Source of the DNA: Variovorax boronicumulans
Lineage (GTDB): Bacteria; Pseudomonadota; Gammaproteobacteria; Burkholderiales; Burkholderiaceae_C
Assembly (NCBI RefSeq): GCF_007677875.1
Contig: NZ_VEDO01000018.1
Span: 61,754 to 125,753, forward strand
Reading direction: 5' to 3'
DNA: 64,000 bases
Position 1 is the stretch's first letter; every line of letters begins with the position of its first letter. Positions 27,472 through 36,458 of the stretch are shown here, piece by piece. The position numbers and the translations under genes are program-made. The notes below the pieces were generated by a model. It was not told where the DNA came from, made no database searches, and worked only from the letters and a program-made list of their open reading frames with translations.

Positions 27472-28266
27472 ATGGACAGCTTCCTGAAGATCGAAGGTCT
27501 GGCCAAGGCCTTCCAGCCGGCGCGGCCGGTGTTCGCCGATGTGTCGTTCGCACTCGCCCGGGGCGAGTTCGTCTGCATCATCGGCCACAGCGGCTGCGGC
27601 AAGACCACCATCCTCAACGTACTGGCCGGGCTGGACCGCGCCAGCGCGGGCCATGTGTTCATGGACGGCCGCGAGCTCGTGGGCCCCAGCCTGGAGCGCG
27701 GCGTGGTGTTCCAAAGCCATGCGCTGATGCCCTGGCTCACGGTGCGCCAGAACATCGCCTTCGCGGTCAAGTCGCGCTGGCCCGGGTGGACGCGCGACCA
27801 GGTCGACGCCCATGTGCGCAAGTTCGTGGCCATGGTCGGCCTGCTGCCGGCCATCGACAGGAAGCCGAGTCAGCTGTCCGGCGGCATGAAGCAGCGCGTG
27901 GGCATCGCGCGCGCCTTCTCCATCCAGCCCAAGATGCTGCTGCTCGACGAGCCCTTTGGCGCGCTGGACGCGCTCACGCGCGGCAGCATTCAGGATGAGC
28001 TGCTGGCCATCGTGCGCCAGACGCAGCAGACCGTCTTCATGATCACGCACGATGTGGACGAGGCCATCCTGCTGGCCGACCGCATCCTGCTGATGCACAA
28101 CGGTGCCGACACGCCCGGCGGCTACAAGCCCGGCGGCATCGCCGAGGTGGTCGTCAACCCCTTGCCGCGCGAGCGCACGCGCGCCGGCCTGCACCACCTG
28201 GACGGCTACTACGACCTGCGCAACCACATCGTCGATTTCCTCGTCACCCGCGCCCTGGCGCACTGA
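27472..28266 (+). CDS. ABC transporter ATP-binding protein (NrtD/CynD family)
   Basis: A 264-residue ATPase with Walker A GHSGCGKTT, signature LSGGMKQR, Walker [12 protein letters not shown] and switch His in ITHDVDEA. It energises cyanate-type import with 26574. AAGGAGAGG about 10 bases upstream supports the ATG at 27472. An in-frame ATG at 27421, inside the permease gene, would add 17 residues (MWSELGVRT...) and is considered less likely. Confidence 0.9.
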   Translation: MDSFLKIEGLAKAFQPARPVFADVSFALARGEFVCIIGHSGCGKTTILNVLAGLDRASAGHVFMDGRELVGPSLERGVVFQSHALMPWLTVRQNIAFAVKSRWPGWTRDQVDAHVRKFVAMVGLLPAIDRKPSQLSGGMKQRVGIARAFSIQPKMLLLDEPFGALDALTRGSIQDELLAIVRQTQQTVFMITHDVDEAILLADRILLMHNGADTPGGYKPGGIAEVVVNPLPRERTRAGLHHLDGYYDLRNHIVDFLVTRALAH

Positions 28267-28292
28267 GTTCTCACAGCACGGAGCACACCGCA

Positions 28293-28736
28293 ATGAACCG
28301 CCTCGAAGTCACTGAAAAAATCATCACCGCCAAGGTCGCCAAGGGTATCGCCTGGGCCGACGTGGCCAAGAAGGTCGGCCAGTCCAAGGAATGGACCACG
28401 GCCCTGTGCCTGGGCCAGATGACGGCCACGGCCGAACAGGCCAAGGCGGTCGGCAAGATCTTCGGCCTCACGGCCGAGGAGCAGAAGTGGCTCCAGGTCG
28501 TGCCTTACAAGGGCTCGCTGCCCACGGCCGTGCCGACCGATCCGCTGATTTACCGCTGGTACGAGATCGTCAACGTCTACGGCACCACCATCAAGGAGCT
28601 GATCCATGAGGAGTTCGGCGACGGCATCATGAGCGCCATCGACTTTTCCATGGACATCGTGCGCCAGCCCGATCCGAAGGGGGACCGCGTCAACGTTGTC
28701 CTATCCGGCAAATTCCTGCCGTACAAGACCTATTAG
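28293..28736 (+). CDS. cynS: cyanate hydratase (cyanase)
   Basis: A 147-residue cyanase. The active-site triad R88, E91 and S114 has the same spacing as R96, E99 and S122 of E. coli CynS (RWYEIVNVYG and GIMSAIDF). The N-terminal helical part resembles a helix-turn-helix (AWADVAKKVGQSKEWTTA). The homodecamer converts cyanate and bicarbonate to ammonia and carbon dioxide. As the last gene after the ABC transporter it identifies the operon as cyanate uptake and use. ACGGAGCAC precedes the ATG. Confidence 0.96.
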   Translation: MNRLEVTEKIITAKVAKGIAWADVAKKVGQSKEWTTALCLGQMTATAEQAKAVGKIFGLTAEEQKWLQVVPYKGSLPTAVPTDPLIYRWYEIVNVYGTTIKELIHEEFGDGIMSAIDFSMDIVRQPDPKGDRVNVVLSGKFLPYKTY

Positions 28737-28887
28737 TAGCAGGTGTTGCTGCCGCCAGACTTGTAAATGAAATGTTGCAACTGCGCCGCAAAGCTCGGTT
28801 ATCGTGTAGAACTTCTGTGCAAGGGGCCCCTGGTTTCGGCACAGAAGAAGACTTGTTTCAATCACCCAGAGTTCTGGAAAGACAGCA

Positions 28888-29220
28888 ATGAAAAAAGTAG
28901 TTCTCACGCTCGGCGTCGCCTTGGCGCAAATGTTTGCCGTCGGTGCTTTCGCACAAGGTGAGGCTGGCACCTCCAAGGCACCGCCGCCGGCCAAGAAGGC
29001 TTCGCCCGAGGACCGCGCAGCTGCGCGCGCCGAGCGCAAGGCCGAGGGCGCCGCAGCCATCAAGGACCAACCTCCTGGCGAAGTGGGGGGCGTGAAGAAG
29101 GCAGCACCGGCAGCGAAGGTGTCGGCCGACGAGAAGGCCGCCGCGCGCGCAAAGCGCAAGGCCGAAGGCGCTGCTGCGATCAAGCAGGCGCCTCCTGGCG
29201 AAGTCGGTCCCACGAAGTAA
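28888..29220 (+). CDS. small secreted repeat protein, first of a tandem pair
   Basis: A 110-residue protein with a Sec signal peptide (MKKVVLTLGVALAQMFAVGA, cleavage at AFA-QGE). The mature part is two copies of a unit of about 43 residues: GE(A/V)G, then K-A-PPPA or similar, an AAARAERKAEGAAAIK-like helix, and a closing GEVGPTK. It is rich in Ala, Lys, Glu and Pro and likely disordered or helical. I do not recognise its function. It is the same length as the next gene and about two-thirds identical by eye. Confidence 0.8.
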   Translation: MKKVVLTLGVALAQMFAVGAFAQGEAGTSKAPPPAKKASPEDRAAARAERKAEGAAAIKDQPPGEVGGVKKAAPAAKVSADEKAAARAKRKAEGAAAIKQAPPGEVGPTK

Positions 29221-29422
29221 AGCGCGCGGAGGGCGGGGCGTGTTGCCCCGTCACCCACTGGGCCGCCGCTGCGCCTACCGGTGCCGAGGCGTCTTTCCTA
29301 CGCAGCGACGCGTCGGCGGACGCGCTGGCACGGCCAGGTCGCTGGATACGGTAGAACTTCGCACGGGCGGTGCATTCCGTCGCGGCGAATTCGACACCAT
29401 CCAGAGACCTGAAAGCCAGACC

Positions 29423-29755
29423 ATGAAGAAAACCATGCTCTCCCTCGGCATCGCCGCGGCCCAGATGTTTGCCGTGGGCGCCTTCGCCCAGGGCGAAGTG
29501 GGCGGTGTGAAGGCACCGCCGCCGGCCACTTCCGCTTCGCCGCAGGAGAAGGCAGCCGCCAAGGCCGAGCGCAGGGCCGAAGGCGCTGAGGCCGTGAAGC
29601 AGAACAAGGACGGCGAGGTCGGCCGTTCGAAGGCGCCACCGCCTGCCGCCAAGGCCACGCCAGAGGAGAAGGCCGCCGCCCGCGCCCAGCGCAAGGCCGA
29701 GGGCGCCGAAGCGATCAAAAAGCAGCCCAGCGGCGAGGTCGGTCCGACCAAGTGA
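29423..29755 (+). CDS. small secreted repeat protein, second of a tandem pair
   Basis: A 110-residue paralogue of 28888. The signal peptide shares AQMFAVGAFAQGE with it. The mature repeats are GEVGGVKAPPPA and GEVGRSKAPPPA, each followed by an AAAxAERRAEGAEAVK-type helix, and the protein again ends GEVGPTK. The upstream 100 bp also match the first gene (GTAGAACTTC, CCAGAG..CTG.AAAG), so promoter and gene were duplicated together. The function is unknown. In-frame translation upstream of the ATG at 29423 is not supported. Confidence 0.8.
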   Translation: MKKTMLSLGIAAAQMFAVGAFAQGEVGGVKAPPPATSASPQEKAAAKAERRAEGAEAVKQNKDGEVGRSKAPPPAAKATPEEKAAARAQRKAEGAEAIKKQPSGEVGPTK

Positions 29756-29811
29756 GCGCGGGCTGAACGCGCTGCGGCGCTCCGACGCGCGTTCCCCGCG
29801 CGGCCGGGGTG

Positions 29812-30573
29812 TCAGTCCTTGTAGCCGGGATCGATCCGGTCCAATTTGCGCAGCAGCGCGGGCCACACGAAGCGCCCGCCCAGCCCCCCGGTCTGCACCC
29901 GCGAGGCGTGGCCCACGCCCTCGACGATGCGCGGGTCCACCTGCACCAGTTTGCCGCCGCCTGCCTGGGCGGCGATCTGGATCTGGCAGGTGTTCTCGAA
30001 CGTGTACATGGCCAGGAAGGCATCGGCGACGCTCGTGCCCACGGTCAGCAGGCCGTGGTTGCGCAGCATCAGGAAGTTGGCACGGCCCAGGTCGGCCTGC
30101 AGGCGGGCCTTCTCGTCGTCACGGATCGCGACGCCCTCGTAGTCGTGGTATGCGAGGGAGGCCAGCACGAAAGTCGACTGCTGGCTGATCGGCAGCACGC
30201 CGCCCTGTTGCGCGCTGACCGCGACCCCGGCGCGCGTGTGCGTGTGCAGCACGCACTGGGCGTCCTCGCGCACGGCGTGGATCGCGCTGTGGATCACGAA
30301 ACCGGCGGGGTTCACAGGGTAGGGCGACTCGATCAGCTTGTTGCAGGCCAGGTCCACCTTCACGAGGCTGGAGGCCGTGATCTCGTCGAACATCAGCCCG
30401 TAAGGGTTGATCAGGAAATGGTGCTCGGGCCCCGGAATGCGGGCACTGATGTGCGTGAACACCAGGTCGCTCCAACCGTACAGCGCCACCAGGCGGTAGC
30501 AGGCAGCCAGATCGGTGCGCAGCTGCCATTCCTCGGCACTGACGTGGGCGCGCAGGTCTTGGGGGGCGTTCAT
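29812..30573 (-). CDS. class II aldolase/adducin family protein
   Basis: A 253-residue zinc-dependent aldolase-like protein. Metal-ligand His residues appear in VLHTHTRAGVAV and LRNHGLLTVG, and the N-terminal part has YGWSDLVFTHISARIPG with the FLINPYGLMFDEIT segment. Members cleave sugar phosphates or related hydroxy-acids (fuculose, ribulose) or act as decarboxylases, and the substrate is not evident. AGACGCTACG precedes the ATG at 30573. It follows the azoreductase gene on the same strand with a 94-bp gap. Confidence 0.88.
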   Translation of the reverse strand: MNAPQDLRAHVSAEEWQLRTDLAACYRLVALYGWSDLVFTHISARIPGPEHHFLINPYGLMFDEITASSLVKVDLACNKLIESPYPVNPAGFVIHSAIHAVREDAQCVLHTHTRAGVAVSAQQGGVLPISQQSTFVLASLAYHDYEGVAIRDDEKARLQADLGRANFLMLRNHGLLTVGTSVADAFLAMYTFENTCQIQIAAQAGGGKLVQVDPRIVEGVGHASRVQTGGLGGRFVWPALLRKLDRIDPGYKD

Positions 30574-30667
30574 CGTAGCGTCTCCAGGTGGTGGGAAGAC
30601 GCCACTGTAGGCGCTGGCGCGGCCGCCTGTTGTCCGCCGGCGGACAGGGCGGCGCGGGGCTGGCGGC

Positions 30668-31312
30668 TCAGGCGCTGACGGCTTCGGCAGCCGGCGCGGC
30701 CACCAGGGACGCGGCGATGTCGGCCTCGCCCTGACGCAGCGCGGAGGCGCGCTGTTCCGGGCCGTAGGCCACGCCTTCGGCCCGCACGAAGCGCACATCG
30801 GTGATGCCGAAGAAGCCGAACACCGTCTGCAGATAGCTTTCCTGGTGCTCCAGCGCGCGGCCTTGCTCGCTCGTGGAATAGATACCGCCGCGGCCGGACA
30901 CCACGATCACGGTCTTGCCCTTGGCCAGGCCTTCGGGGCCGGCCGGGGTATAGCGGAAGGCGCGGCCTGGCACGGCCAGCCGGTCGATCCAGGCCTTGAG
31001 CTGGGTCGGGATCGAGAAGTTGTACAGCGGTGCGCCGACGACGATGACGTCCGACGCCAGGAACTGCGCGAGGTAGCGCTCGGTTTCGATGTTCTCGGCG
31101 CGTTGCGCTTCGCTGACCTTGGTCAGGTCCAGGCCAAGCTTGAAGCTCAGCGCGTTGGCGCCGAAGTGGGCAGGCGCTTCGGCGGCCAGGTCCAGGTACT
31201 GGACCTGGGCGTTCGGGTGGGCGGCGCGCCAGGCGGCCACGGTGCTGGCGGTCAGCTGGCGGGTGATGGAAGCGTCTCCGAGGACGCTGGAATCGATGTG
31301 CAGGATGTTCAT
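30668..31312 (-). CDS. azoR: FMN-dependent NADH-azoreductase
   Basis: A 214-residue flavodoxin-like enzyme. Diagnostic regions are [20 protein letters not shown] (phosphate-binding loop), [36 protein letters not shown] and [10 protein letters not shown]. It reduces quinones and azo compounds with NADH in the cytoplasm, probably protecting from thiol or quinone stress. The start at 31312 follows the family length; longer reading upstream is unsupported. It is divergent from a LysR gene, a frequent arrangement in which the regulator controls azoR. Confidence 0.95.
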   Translation of the reverse strand: MNILHIDSSVLGDASITRQLTASTVAAWRAAHPNAQVQYLDLAAEAPAHFGANALSFKLGLDLTKVSEAQRAENIETERYLAQFLASDVIVVGAPLYNFSIPTQLKAWIDRLAVPGRAFRYTPAGPEGLAKGKTVIVVSGRGGIYSTSEQGRALEHQESYLQTVFGFFGITDVRFVRAEGVAYGPEQRASALRQGEADIAASLVAAPAAEAVSA

Positions 31313-31424
31313 GTCAGGCCCTTCAATGGGTTGGTTCGGATGGATTGATTGTGATGATGAAGGTAGTCGCCGATAAGATGGCTGAATCGAAATGGATCGT
31401 CCTATCCTTGGAAACAATCAAGCC
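31313..31424. promoter_or_regulatory. divergent promoter region between azoR and lysR
   Basis: This 112-bp AT-richer region contains GATAAGATGGCTGAATCG and ATCGTCCTATCC, which form a loose dyad (GATAAG/CTATCC) typical of a LysR site. Both promoters are expected here. Confidence 0.4.
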
Positions 31425-32318
31425 ATGCAAGACCTCAATGACATGCTGTTTTTTGCGGAGGTCGCGGAGCGCGGCAGCTTCGCCGGCGCGGGACGCGCGT
31501 TGGGTCTGCCCAAGTCGCGGCTGTCGCGCCGCGTGGCCGAGCTGGAAGACCGGCTGGGCGTGCGCCTGCTCCACCGCAGCACGCGCAAGCTCTCGCTGAC
31601 GGAAGTCGGCACGCTCTACCTGCGCCATTGCCTGGCCATGCGCAGCGAGGCCCTGGCCGCCAGCGAAGTCGTCCAGCGGCTGTCGGTGGAACCCCGCGGC
31701 ACCGTGCGCGTGACCTGCCCCGTCACGCTGGCGCAGTCGGTGGTCGGCGCGCTGATGCCCGGCTTCCTGCTGGCCTACCCGCAGGTGCGCGTGGAGATGG
31801 AGGTCAGCAACCGCGTGGTCGATCCCGTGGAGGAGGGCGTGGACGTGGCGCTGCGCGTGCGCCCCACCGTGCAGGACAGCGCCAGCTTGGTCGTCAAGCA
31901 GCTGGGGCGTTCGCAGTCGGTGCTGGTCGCAAGCCCCGCGCTGCTGGCGCGCCAGGGCCGACCCCTGCGGCCGCAGGACCTCCTGCAGCTCGACTCCATG
32001 GCCATGTCGGCGCCCGACGGGCGCGCGAGCGTCAAGCTGCAGGGGCCGGACGGGGGCGAGTTCCAGTGGCAACACCACCCGCGCTACGTGGCGGACGACC
32101 TGGAGACTTTGCTGCGGGCCGCCATCGACGGCGTGGGGCTGGCGTTGTTGCCGGGCTACATGTGCCGCGAGGCGCTGAACGCGAACCGGCTGGTCGAGGT
32201 GCTGGAGGGTTGGGCGCCCCCACCAGGCATCGCCCACGCCGTGTTCACCTCGCGTCGCGGCTTGGTGCCAGCCGTGCGGGCCTTTCTGGACCATCTGGAG
32301 ACCGGCGACTTCCATTGA
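31425..32318 (+). CDS. LysR family transcriptional regulator
   Basis: A 297-residue LysR protein of the AzoR/DsdC-adjacent type: LNDMLFFAEVAERGSFAGAG, then PKSRLSRRVAELEDRLGVRL for the recognition helix, and the effector domain with FLLAYPQVRVEMEVSNRVVD. It is divergent from the azoreductase and probably controls it in response to quinones or thiol-reactive compounds. An earlier ATG at 31392 would add 11 residues; the ATG at 31425 gives the usual LysR N-terminus. Confidence 0.92.
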   Translation: MQDLNDMLFFAEVAERGSFAGAGRALGLPKSRLSRRVAELEDRLGVRLLHRSTRKLSLTEVGTLYLRHCLAMRSEALAASEVVQRLSVEPRGTVRVTCPVTLAQSVVGALMPGFLLAYPQVRVEMEVSNRVVDPVEEGVDVALRVRPTVQDSASLVVKQLGRSQSVLVASPALLARQGRPLRPQDLLQLDSMAMSAPDGRASVKLQGPDGGEFQWQHHPRYVADDLETLLRAAIDGVGLALLPGYMCREALNANRLVEVLEGWAPPPGIAHAVFTSRRGLVPAVRAFLDHLETGDFH

Positions 32319-32433
32319 GCCGGTTGCATCTGGTCACGGCTTATAAGTTTTCGGATGAAAGCAAAGAGAAAAACAATAGTTTGCGCATAGCAGCCAAGTC
32401 TTGACAATGCACGCTCTGTTCAGGGACCCCGTC
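32319..32433 (+). promoter_or_regulatory. upstream region of the sulfate transport operon
   Basis: An AT-rich 115-bp region containing TTATAAGTTTTCGGATG at 32341. The ATAAGTT core recurs upstream of the second sulfate-binding gene (reverse strand, 40175-40181), so it may be part of a CysB-type activator site. Confidence 0.45.
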
Positions 32434-33450
32434 ATGACCTCCAAATTTTTCTCGGGCCACACGGCCCGTTCCGTCCTGGCCGCCGCATTGTTCGCGGCCG
32501 CCACCGCTGCCTCGGCCCAGACCCAGACGCTGCTGAACGTTTCCTACGACGTGGCGCGCGAGTTCTACAAGGACATCAACGCCGCTTTCGTCCCCTACTA
32601 CAAAAAGCAGACGGGCAAGGACATCAAGATCGACCAGGCCCACGGCGGCTCCAGCGCCCAGGCGCGCGCCGTGAACGACGGCCTGGACGCCGACGTGGTG
32701 ACCTTCAACACCACCACCGACATCGAGTTCCTGGCCGGCAACGGCATCGTCGCCAAGGACTGGGCCAAGCGCTTCCCGAACGACGCCTCGCCCACCACCT
32801 CGACCATGCTGTTCCTCGTGCGCAAGGGCAACCCCAAGGGCATCAAGGACTGGGACGACCTGGTCAAGCCCGACGTCAAGGTCGTGGTGGTGAACCCCAA
32901 GACCGGCGGCAACGGCCGCTATGCCTACCTCGCGGCCTGGGGCTATGTGCGCGAGAACGGCGGCACCGACGCGCAGGCTGCCGAGTTCGTCAAGAAGCTC
33001 TACGCCAACGTGCCCGTGCTGGGCAAGGGCGGCCGCGATGCCACCAGCATCTTCCTGCAGCGCAACACGGGCGACGTGCTGATCACCTTCGAATCGGAGG
33101 TCATCTCGGTCGAGCGCGAATTCGGCAAGGGCCGGGTCGACGCCATCCACCCGTCGACCAGCATCATCGCGGAGAACCCGGTGGCCGTGGTCGAGCGCAC
33201 TGTGGCCAAGAAAGGCACGGCCGAGGCGGCCAAGGCCTACCTCAACTTCCTGTACACCGACGAGGCCCAGGAGATCGCCGCCCAGCACGCACTGCGTCCG
33301 CGCTCGGCGGCCGTGCTCCAGAAGCACACCGATCTGTTCAAGCCGATCAAGCAGTACACCGTGGCCAAGTACTTCGGTTCGCTGGGCGAGGCGCAGAAGG
33401 TGCACTTCAACGACGGCGGCCAGTTCGACAAGCTCTACACCGTCAAGTAA
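32434..33450 (+). CDS. sbp: sulfate ABC transporter substrate-binding protein
   Basis: A 338-residue periplasmic protein with a signal peptide ending AASAQTQ. The family signature LLNVSYDVAREFYKDINAAF opens the mature protein, and [28 protein letters not shown] and NPKTGGNGRYAYLAAWGY follow, the last contributing to the sulfate pocket. It delivers sulfate or thiosulfate to CysT/CysW/CysA encoded just downstream. A longer reading from 32401 is not supported because the signal peptide starts at 32434. Confidence 0.95.
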   Translation: MTSKFFSGHTARSVLAAALFAAATAASAQTQTLLNVSYDVAREFYKDINAAFVPYYKKQTGKDIKIDQAHGGSSAQARAVNDGLDADVVTFNTTTDIEFLAGNGIVAKDWAKRFPNDASPTTSTMLFLVRKGNPKGIKDWDDLVKPDVKVVVVNPKTGGNGRYAYLAAWGYVRENGGTDAQAAEFVKKLYANVPVLGKGGRDATSIFLQRNTGDVLITFESEVISVEREFGKGRVDAIHPSTSIIAENPVAVVERTVAKKGTAEAAKAYLNFLYTDEAQEIAAQHALRPRSAAVLQKHTDLFKPIKQYTVAKYFGSLGEAQKVHFNDGGQFDKLYTVK

Positions 33451-33453
33451 GCG

Positions 33454-34356
33454 ATGAGCGCCACGACCACCACCGCGGCGCTGGCCGGGCCGGCGCCCGG
33501 TGCGGCCGTGCCCCCGCGCAAGAACGGCAAAGGCGGCAAACGCGTGCTGCCGGGCTTCAACATCACGCTGGGCTACACGCTGCTGTACCTGAGCCTGATC
33601 GTGTTGATCCCGCTCACAGCGCTGTTCGCCAAGACGCTCACGCTGTCCTGGCCGCAGTTCTGGGACGCCGTGAGCTCGCCGCGTGTGCTGGCCTCCTACC
33701 GGCTGACCTTCGGCGCGTCGTTCCTCGCGGCCTGCGTCAACACGGTGTTCGGCCTGCTCGTGGCCTGGGTGCTGGTGCGCTACGAGTTCTTCGGCAAGAA
33801 GATCGTCGACGCGCTGGTGGACCTGCCGTTCGCACTGCCCACGGCCGTGGCCGGCATCTCGCTCACGGCGCTTCTGGCCGGCAACGGCTGGGTCGGCCAG
33901 TACCTGGAGCCGCTGGGCATCCAGCTCGCGTTCAACCCGAACGGCGTGGTCATCGCGTTGATCTTCATCGGGCTGCCCTTCGTCGTGCGCACCGTGCAGC
34001 CCGTGCTCGAGGACACCGAGAAGGAGCTCGAGGAGGCCGCCATGTGCCTGGGTGCCACGCGCTGGCAGACCTTCGCCAAGGTGATCTTCCCGGCCATCGC
34101 ACCGGCCTTGCTGACCGGCTTCGCCATGGCCTTCGCCCGCGCGATCGGCGAGTACGGCTCGGTCATCTTCATCGCCGGCAACATGCCCATGGTCTCCGAG
34201 ATCACGCCGCTGATCATCATCGGCAAGCTCGAGCAGTACGACTACGCCGGCGCGACCGCCGTGGCCGTGGTCATGCTGCTGATCTCGTTCCTCATGCTGC
34301 TGGTCATCAACGGCCTGCAGGCCTGGCAGCGCAAGCGGTCTGGTGGCGCGGCATGA
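33454..34356 (+). CDS. cysT: sulfate ABC transporter permease CysT
   Basis: A 300-residue membrane protein with about six helices. It shows the CysT pattern: LPGFNITLGYTLLYLSLIVL, VDLPFALPTAVAGISLTALL and the ABC coupling loop EEAAMCLGATRWQTFAKVIF. Together with CysW it forms the channel for sulfate and thiosulfate. It starts 3 bp after the sbp stop. The N-terminal 30 residues are an Ala/Pro/Lys-rich cytoplasmic extension. Confidence 0.95.
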   Translation: MSATTTTAALAGPAPGAAVPPRKNGKGGKRVLPGFNITLGYTLLYLSLIVLIPLTALFAKTLTLSWPQFWDAVSSPRVLASYRLTFGASFLAACVNTVFGLLVAWVLVRYEFFGKKIVDALVDLPFALPTAVAGISLTALLAGNGWVGQYLEPLGIQLAFNPNGVVIALIFIGLPFVVRTVQPVLEDTEKELEEAAMCLGATRWQTFAKVIFPAIAPALLTGFAMAFARAIGEYGSVIFIAGNMPMVSEITPLIIIGKLEQYDYAGATAVAVVMLLISFLMLLVINGLQAWQRKRSGGAA

Positions 34357-34372
34357 GCGCGAGGACGAGGGG

Positions 34373-34394
34373 CCCCGCTTGCGGGGATCGGCCC
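34373..34394. repeat. palindromic element in the cysT-cysW gap, resembling the CRISPR repeat
   Basis: CCCCGCTTGCGGGG (34373-34386) followed by ATCGGCCC forms a 6-bp stem with a TT loop. It matches the CRISPR repeat core CCCCGC-GTGC-GCGGGG-ATAGGCCC in all stem bases and in seven of the eight bases after it. It lies in a 105-bp gap between two genes of one operon. A REP-like intercistronic hairpin is the likeliest explanation. Confidence 0.55.
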
Positions 34395-34461
34395 AGCGGA
34401 GGCCGCGTAGGCACCGACGGCGCGGCGGCAGATCGCGCACGAACTTTCGGAGGTGCCTGAG

Positions 34462-35361
34462 ATGGCTGCCATCGACGTCACCCGCAAGCACATCACGACC
34501 ACCGAGGCGCCCTGGGTCCGGCGCACGCTGATCGGCATCGCACTGCTGTTCCTCGCGCTGTTCCTGGCGCTGCCGCTCGCAGCGGTGTTCACCGAGGCGC
34601 TGCGCAAGGGGCTGGACGCCTATCTCGAGGCGCTCAAGGAGCCCGATGCCTGGGCCGCGATCCGGCTCACGCTGATCACGGCCGCCATCGCCGTGCCGCT
34701 GAACCTGGTGTTCGGCGTCTGCGCGGCCTGGTGCATCGCCAAGTACGAGTTCCGCGGCAAGGCCTTCCTGACCACGCTGGTCGACCTCCCGTTCTCGGTC
34801 TCGCCCGTGGTGGCCGGCCTGATCTACGTGCTGGTGTTCGGCGCGCAGGGCTGGCTCGGACCGTGGCTGGCCGCGCACGACATCAAGATCATTTTCGCGA
34901 TTCCCGGTATCGTGCTGGCCACGGTGTTCGTGACCTTCCCGTTCATCGCGCGCGAGCTGATCCCGCTCATGCAGGCGCAGGGCAACGAAGAGGAGCAGGC
35001 CGCCATCGTGCTGGGCGCCACGGGCTGGCAGACCTTCTGGCATGTGACGCTGCCCAACATCAAGTGGGGCCTGTTGTACGGCGTGATCCTGTGCAATGCG
35101 CGCGCCATGGGCGAGTTCGGCGCCGTGTCGGTGGTGTCCGGCCACATCCGCGGCCAGACCAACACCATGCCGCTGCACGTAGAGATCCTCTACAACGAAT
35201 ACCAGAGCGTGGCCGCCTTTGCCGTGGCTTCGCTGCTGGCCCTCCTGGCGCTGGTCACGCTGGCGATCAAGAGCTGGGTCGAGTGGCGGCACGAGCGTGA
35301 GCGCAAGGCCGCGGCCGATCTCCCGCTCGAGCGGCCGCAAGCCACGGTCGCTGCAACCTGA
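34462..35361 (+). CDS. cysW: sulfate ABC transporter permease CysW
   Basis: A 299-residue membrane protein. [37 protein letters not shown] and the coupling loop [20 protein letters not shown] identify CysW. TCGGAGG stands 7 bases before the ATG at 34462; a GTG at 34453 is the alternative start. The 105-bp gap after cysT holds the palindromic element at 34373. cysA follows after 8 bp. Confidence 0.95.
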   Translation: MAAIDVTRKHITTTEAPWVRRTLIGIALLFLALFLALPLAAVFTEALRKGLDAYLEALKEPDAWAAIRLTLITAAIAVPLNLVFGVCAAWCIAKYEFRGKAFLTTLVDLPFSVSPVVAGLIYVLVFGAQGWLGPWLAAHDIKIIFAIPGIVLATVFVTFPFIARELIPLMQAQGNEEEQAAIVLGATGWQTFWHVTLPNIKWGLLYGVILCNARAMGEFGAVSVVSGHIRGQTNTMPLHVEILYNEYQSVAAFAVASLLALLALVTLAIKSWVEWRHERERKAAADLPLERPQATVAAT

Positions 35362-35369
35362 GAGACACC

Positions 35370-36458
35370 ATGAGCATCGAAATCCGCAACGTCAGCAAGC
35401 AGTTCGGCGACTTCCGCGCACTCAACAACGTGAGCCTGGACATCGCGTCCGGCGAGCTCGTCGCGCTGTTGGGGCCCTCGGGCTGCGGCAAGACCACGCT
35501 GTTGCGCATCATCGCCGGGCTGGAAAGCGGCGACGCCGGCAGCATCCTGTTCGCCGGCGAGGACACCACCGACGTGCACGTGCGCGAGCGCCAGGTCGGC
35601 TTCGTGTTCCAGCACTACGCGCTGTTCCGCCACATGACGGTATTCGACAACGTGGCCTTCGGCCTGCGCATGAAGCCGCGCGGCCAGCGTCCCTCGGAAG
35701 CGCAGATCAAGGCCAAGGTGCATGAGCTGCTGGGCCTGGTGCAGCTGGACTGGCTGGCCGACCGCTTCCCGGCGCAACTGTCGGGCGGGCAGCGCCAGCG
35801 CATCGCGCTGGCACGCGCGCTGGCCGTGGAGCCCAAGGTGCTGCTGCTCGACGAGCCCTTCGGCGCGCTGGACGCCAAGGTGCGCAAGGAGTTGCGACGC
35901 TGGTTGCGCCGCCTGCACGACGACCTGCATGTGACCAGCATCTTCGTGACCCACGACCAGGAAGAAGCGCTCGAAGTGGCCGACCGCGTGGTCGTCATGA
36001 ACAAGGGCCAGATCGAGCAGATCGGCACGCCGCAGCAGGTCTGGGAGCAGCCGGCCAGCCCCTTCGTCTACGGCTTCCTGGGCGACGTGAACCTGTTCCA
36101 CGGCCGCGCCCACGAGGGCGAGCTGCTCGTGCAGGGCCTGAAGATCGACGCACCCGAGCACGCCGCGGCCAGCGACGCCAAGGCCTTCGCCTATGTGCGG
36201 CCGCACGACCTGGAGGTCGAGCGCTACGCGCCGGGCGCCACCGGTATCGTGGCCCAGCTCACGCGCGCGCTCGTGGTCGGCCCGATCGCACGGCTCGAGC
36301 TCACGCCGCAGGACGCGAAGGACAGCAAGGGCGAGCAGATCATCGAGGCCCAGCTGACGGCCGAGGAGTTCCGCGCGCGCGGCTTCCGCGAGGGCGAGAC
36401 CCTGGTCGTCACGCCGCGCCGCGCCAAGGTCTTCGTGGACCACGGCGCTGGCGTCTGA
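35370..36458 (+). CDS. cysA: sulfate/thiosulfate import ATP-binding protein CysA
   Basis: A 362-residue ATPase: Walker [10 protein letters not shown], the [19 protein letters not shown] region, signature LSGGQRQR, Walker [12 protein letters not shown] and switch THDQEEA. The C-terminal 120 residues form the regulatory TOBE-type domain ([14 protein letters not shown]). It hydrolyses ATP for CysT/CysW. AGAGACACC precedes the ATG. Its stop TGA abuts the stop of the convergent TSUP gene, forming TGATCA at 36456-36461. Confidence 0.96.
   Translation: MSIEIRNVSKQFGDFRALNNVSLDIASGELVALLGPSGCGKTTLLRIIAGLESGDAGSILFAGEDTTDVHVRERQVGFVFQHYALFRHMTVFDNVAFGLRMKPRGQRPSEAQIKAKVHELLGLVQLDWLADRFPAQLSGGQRQRIALARALAVEPKVLLLDEPFGALDAKVRKELRRWLRRLHDDLHVTSIFVTHDQEEALEVADRVVVMNKGQIEQIGTPQQVWEQPASPFVYGFLGDVNLFHGRAHEGELLVQGLKIDAPEHAAASDAKAFAYVRPHDLEVERYAPGATGIVAQLTRALVVGPIARLELTPQDAKDSKGEQIIEAQLTAEEFRARGFREGETLVVTPRRAKVFVDHGAGV

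Noticed and set aside
28767..28961. A 64-codon frame before the first GEVG-repeat gene
   Set aside because: It overlaps the promoter and start of that gene in another frame and has no conserved pattern.
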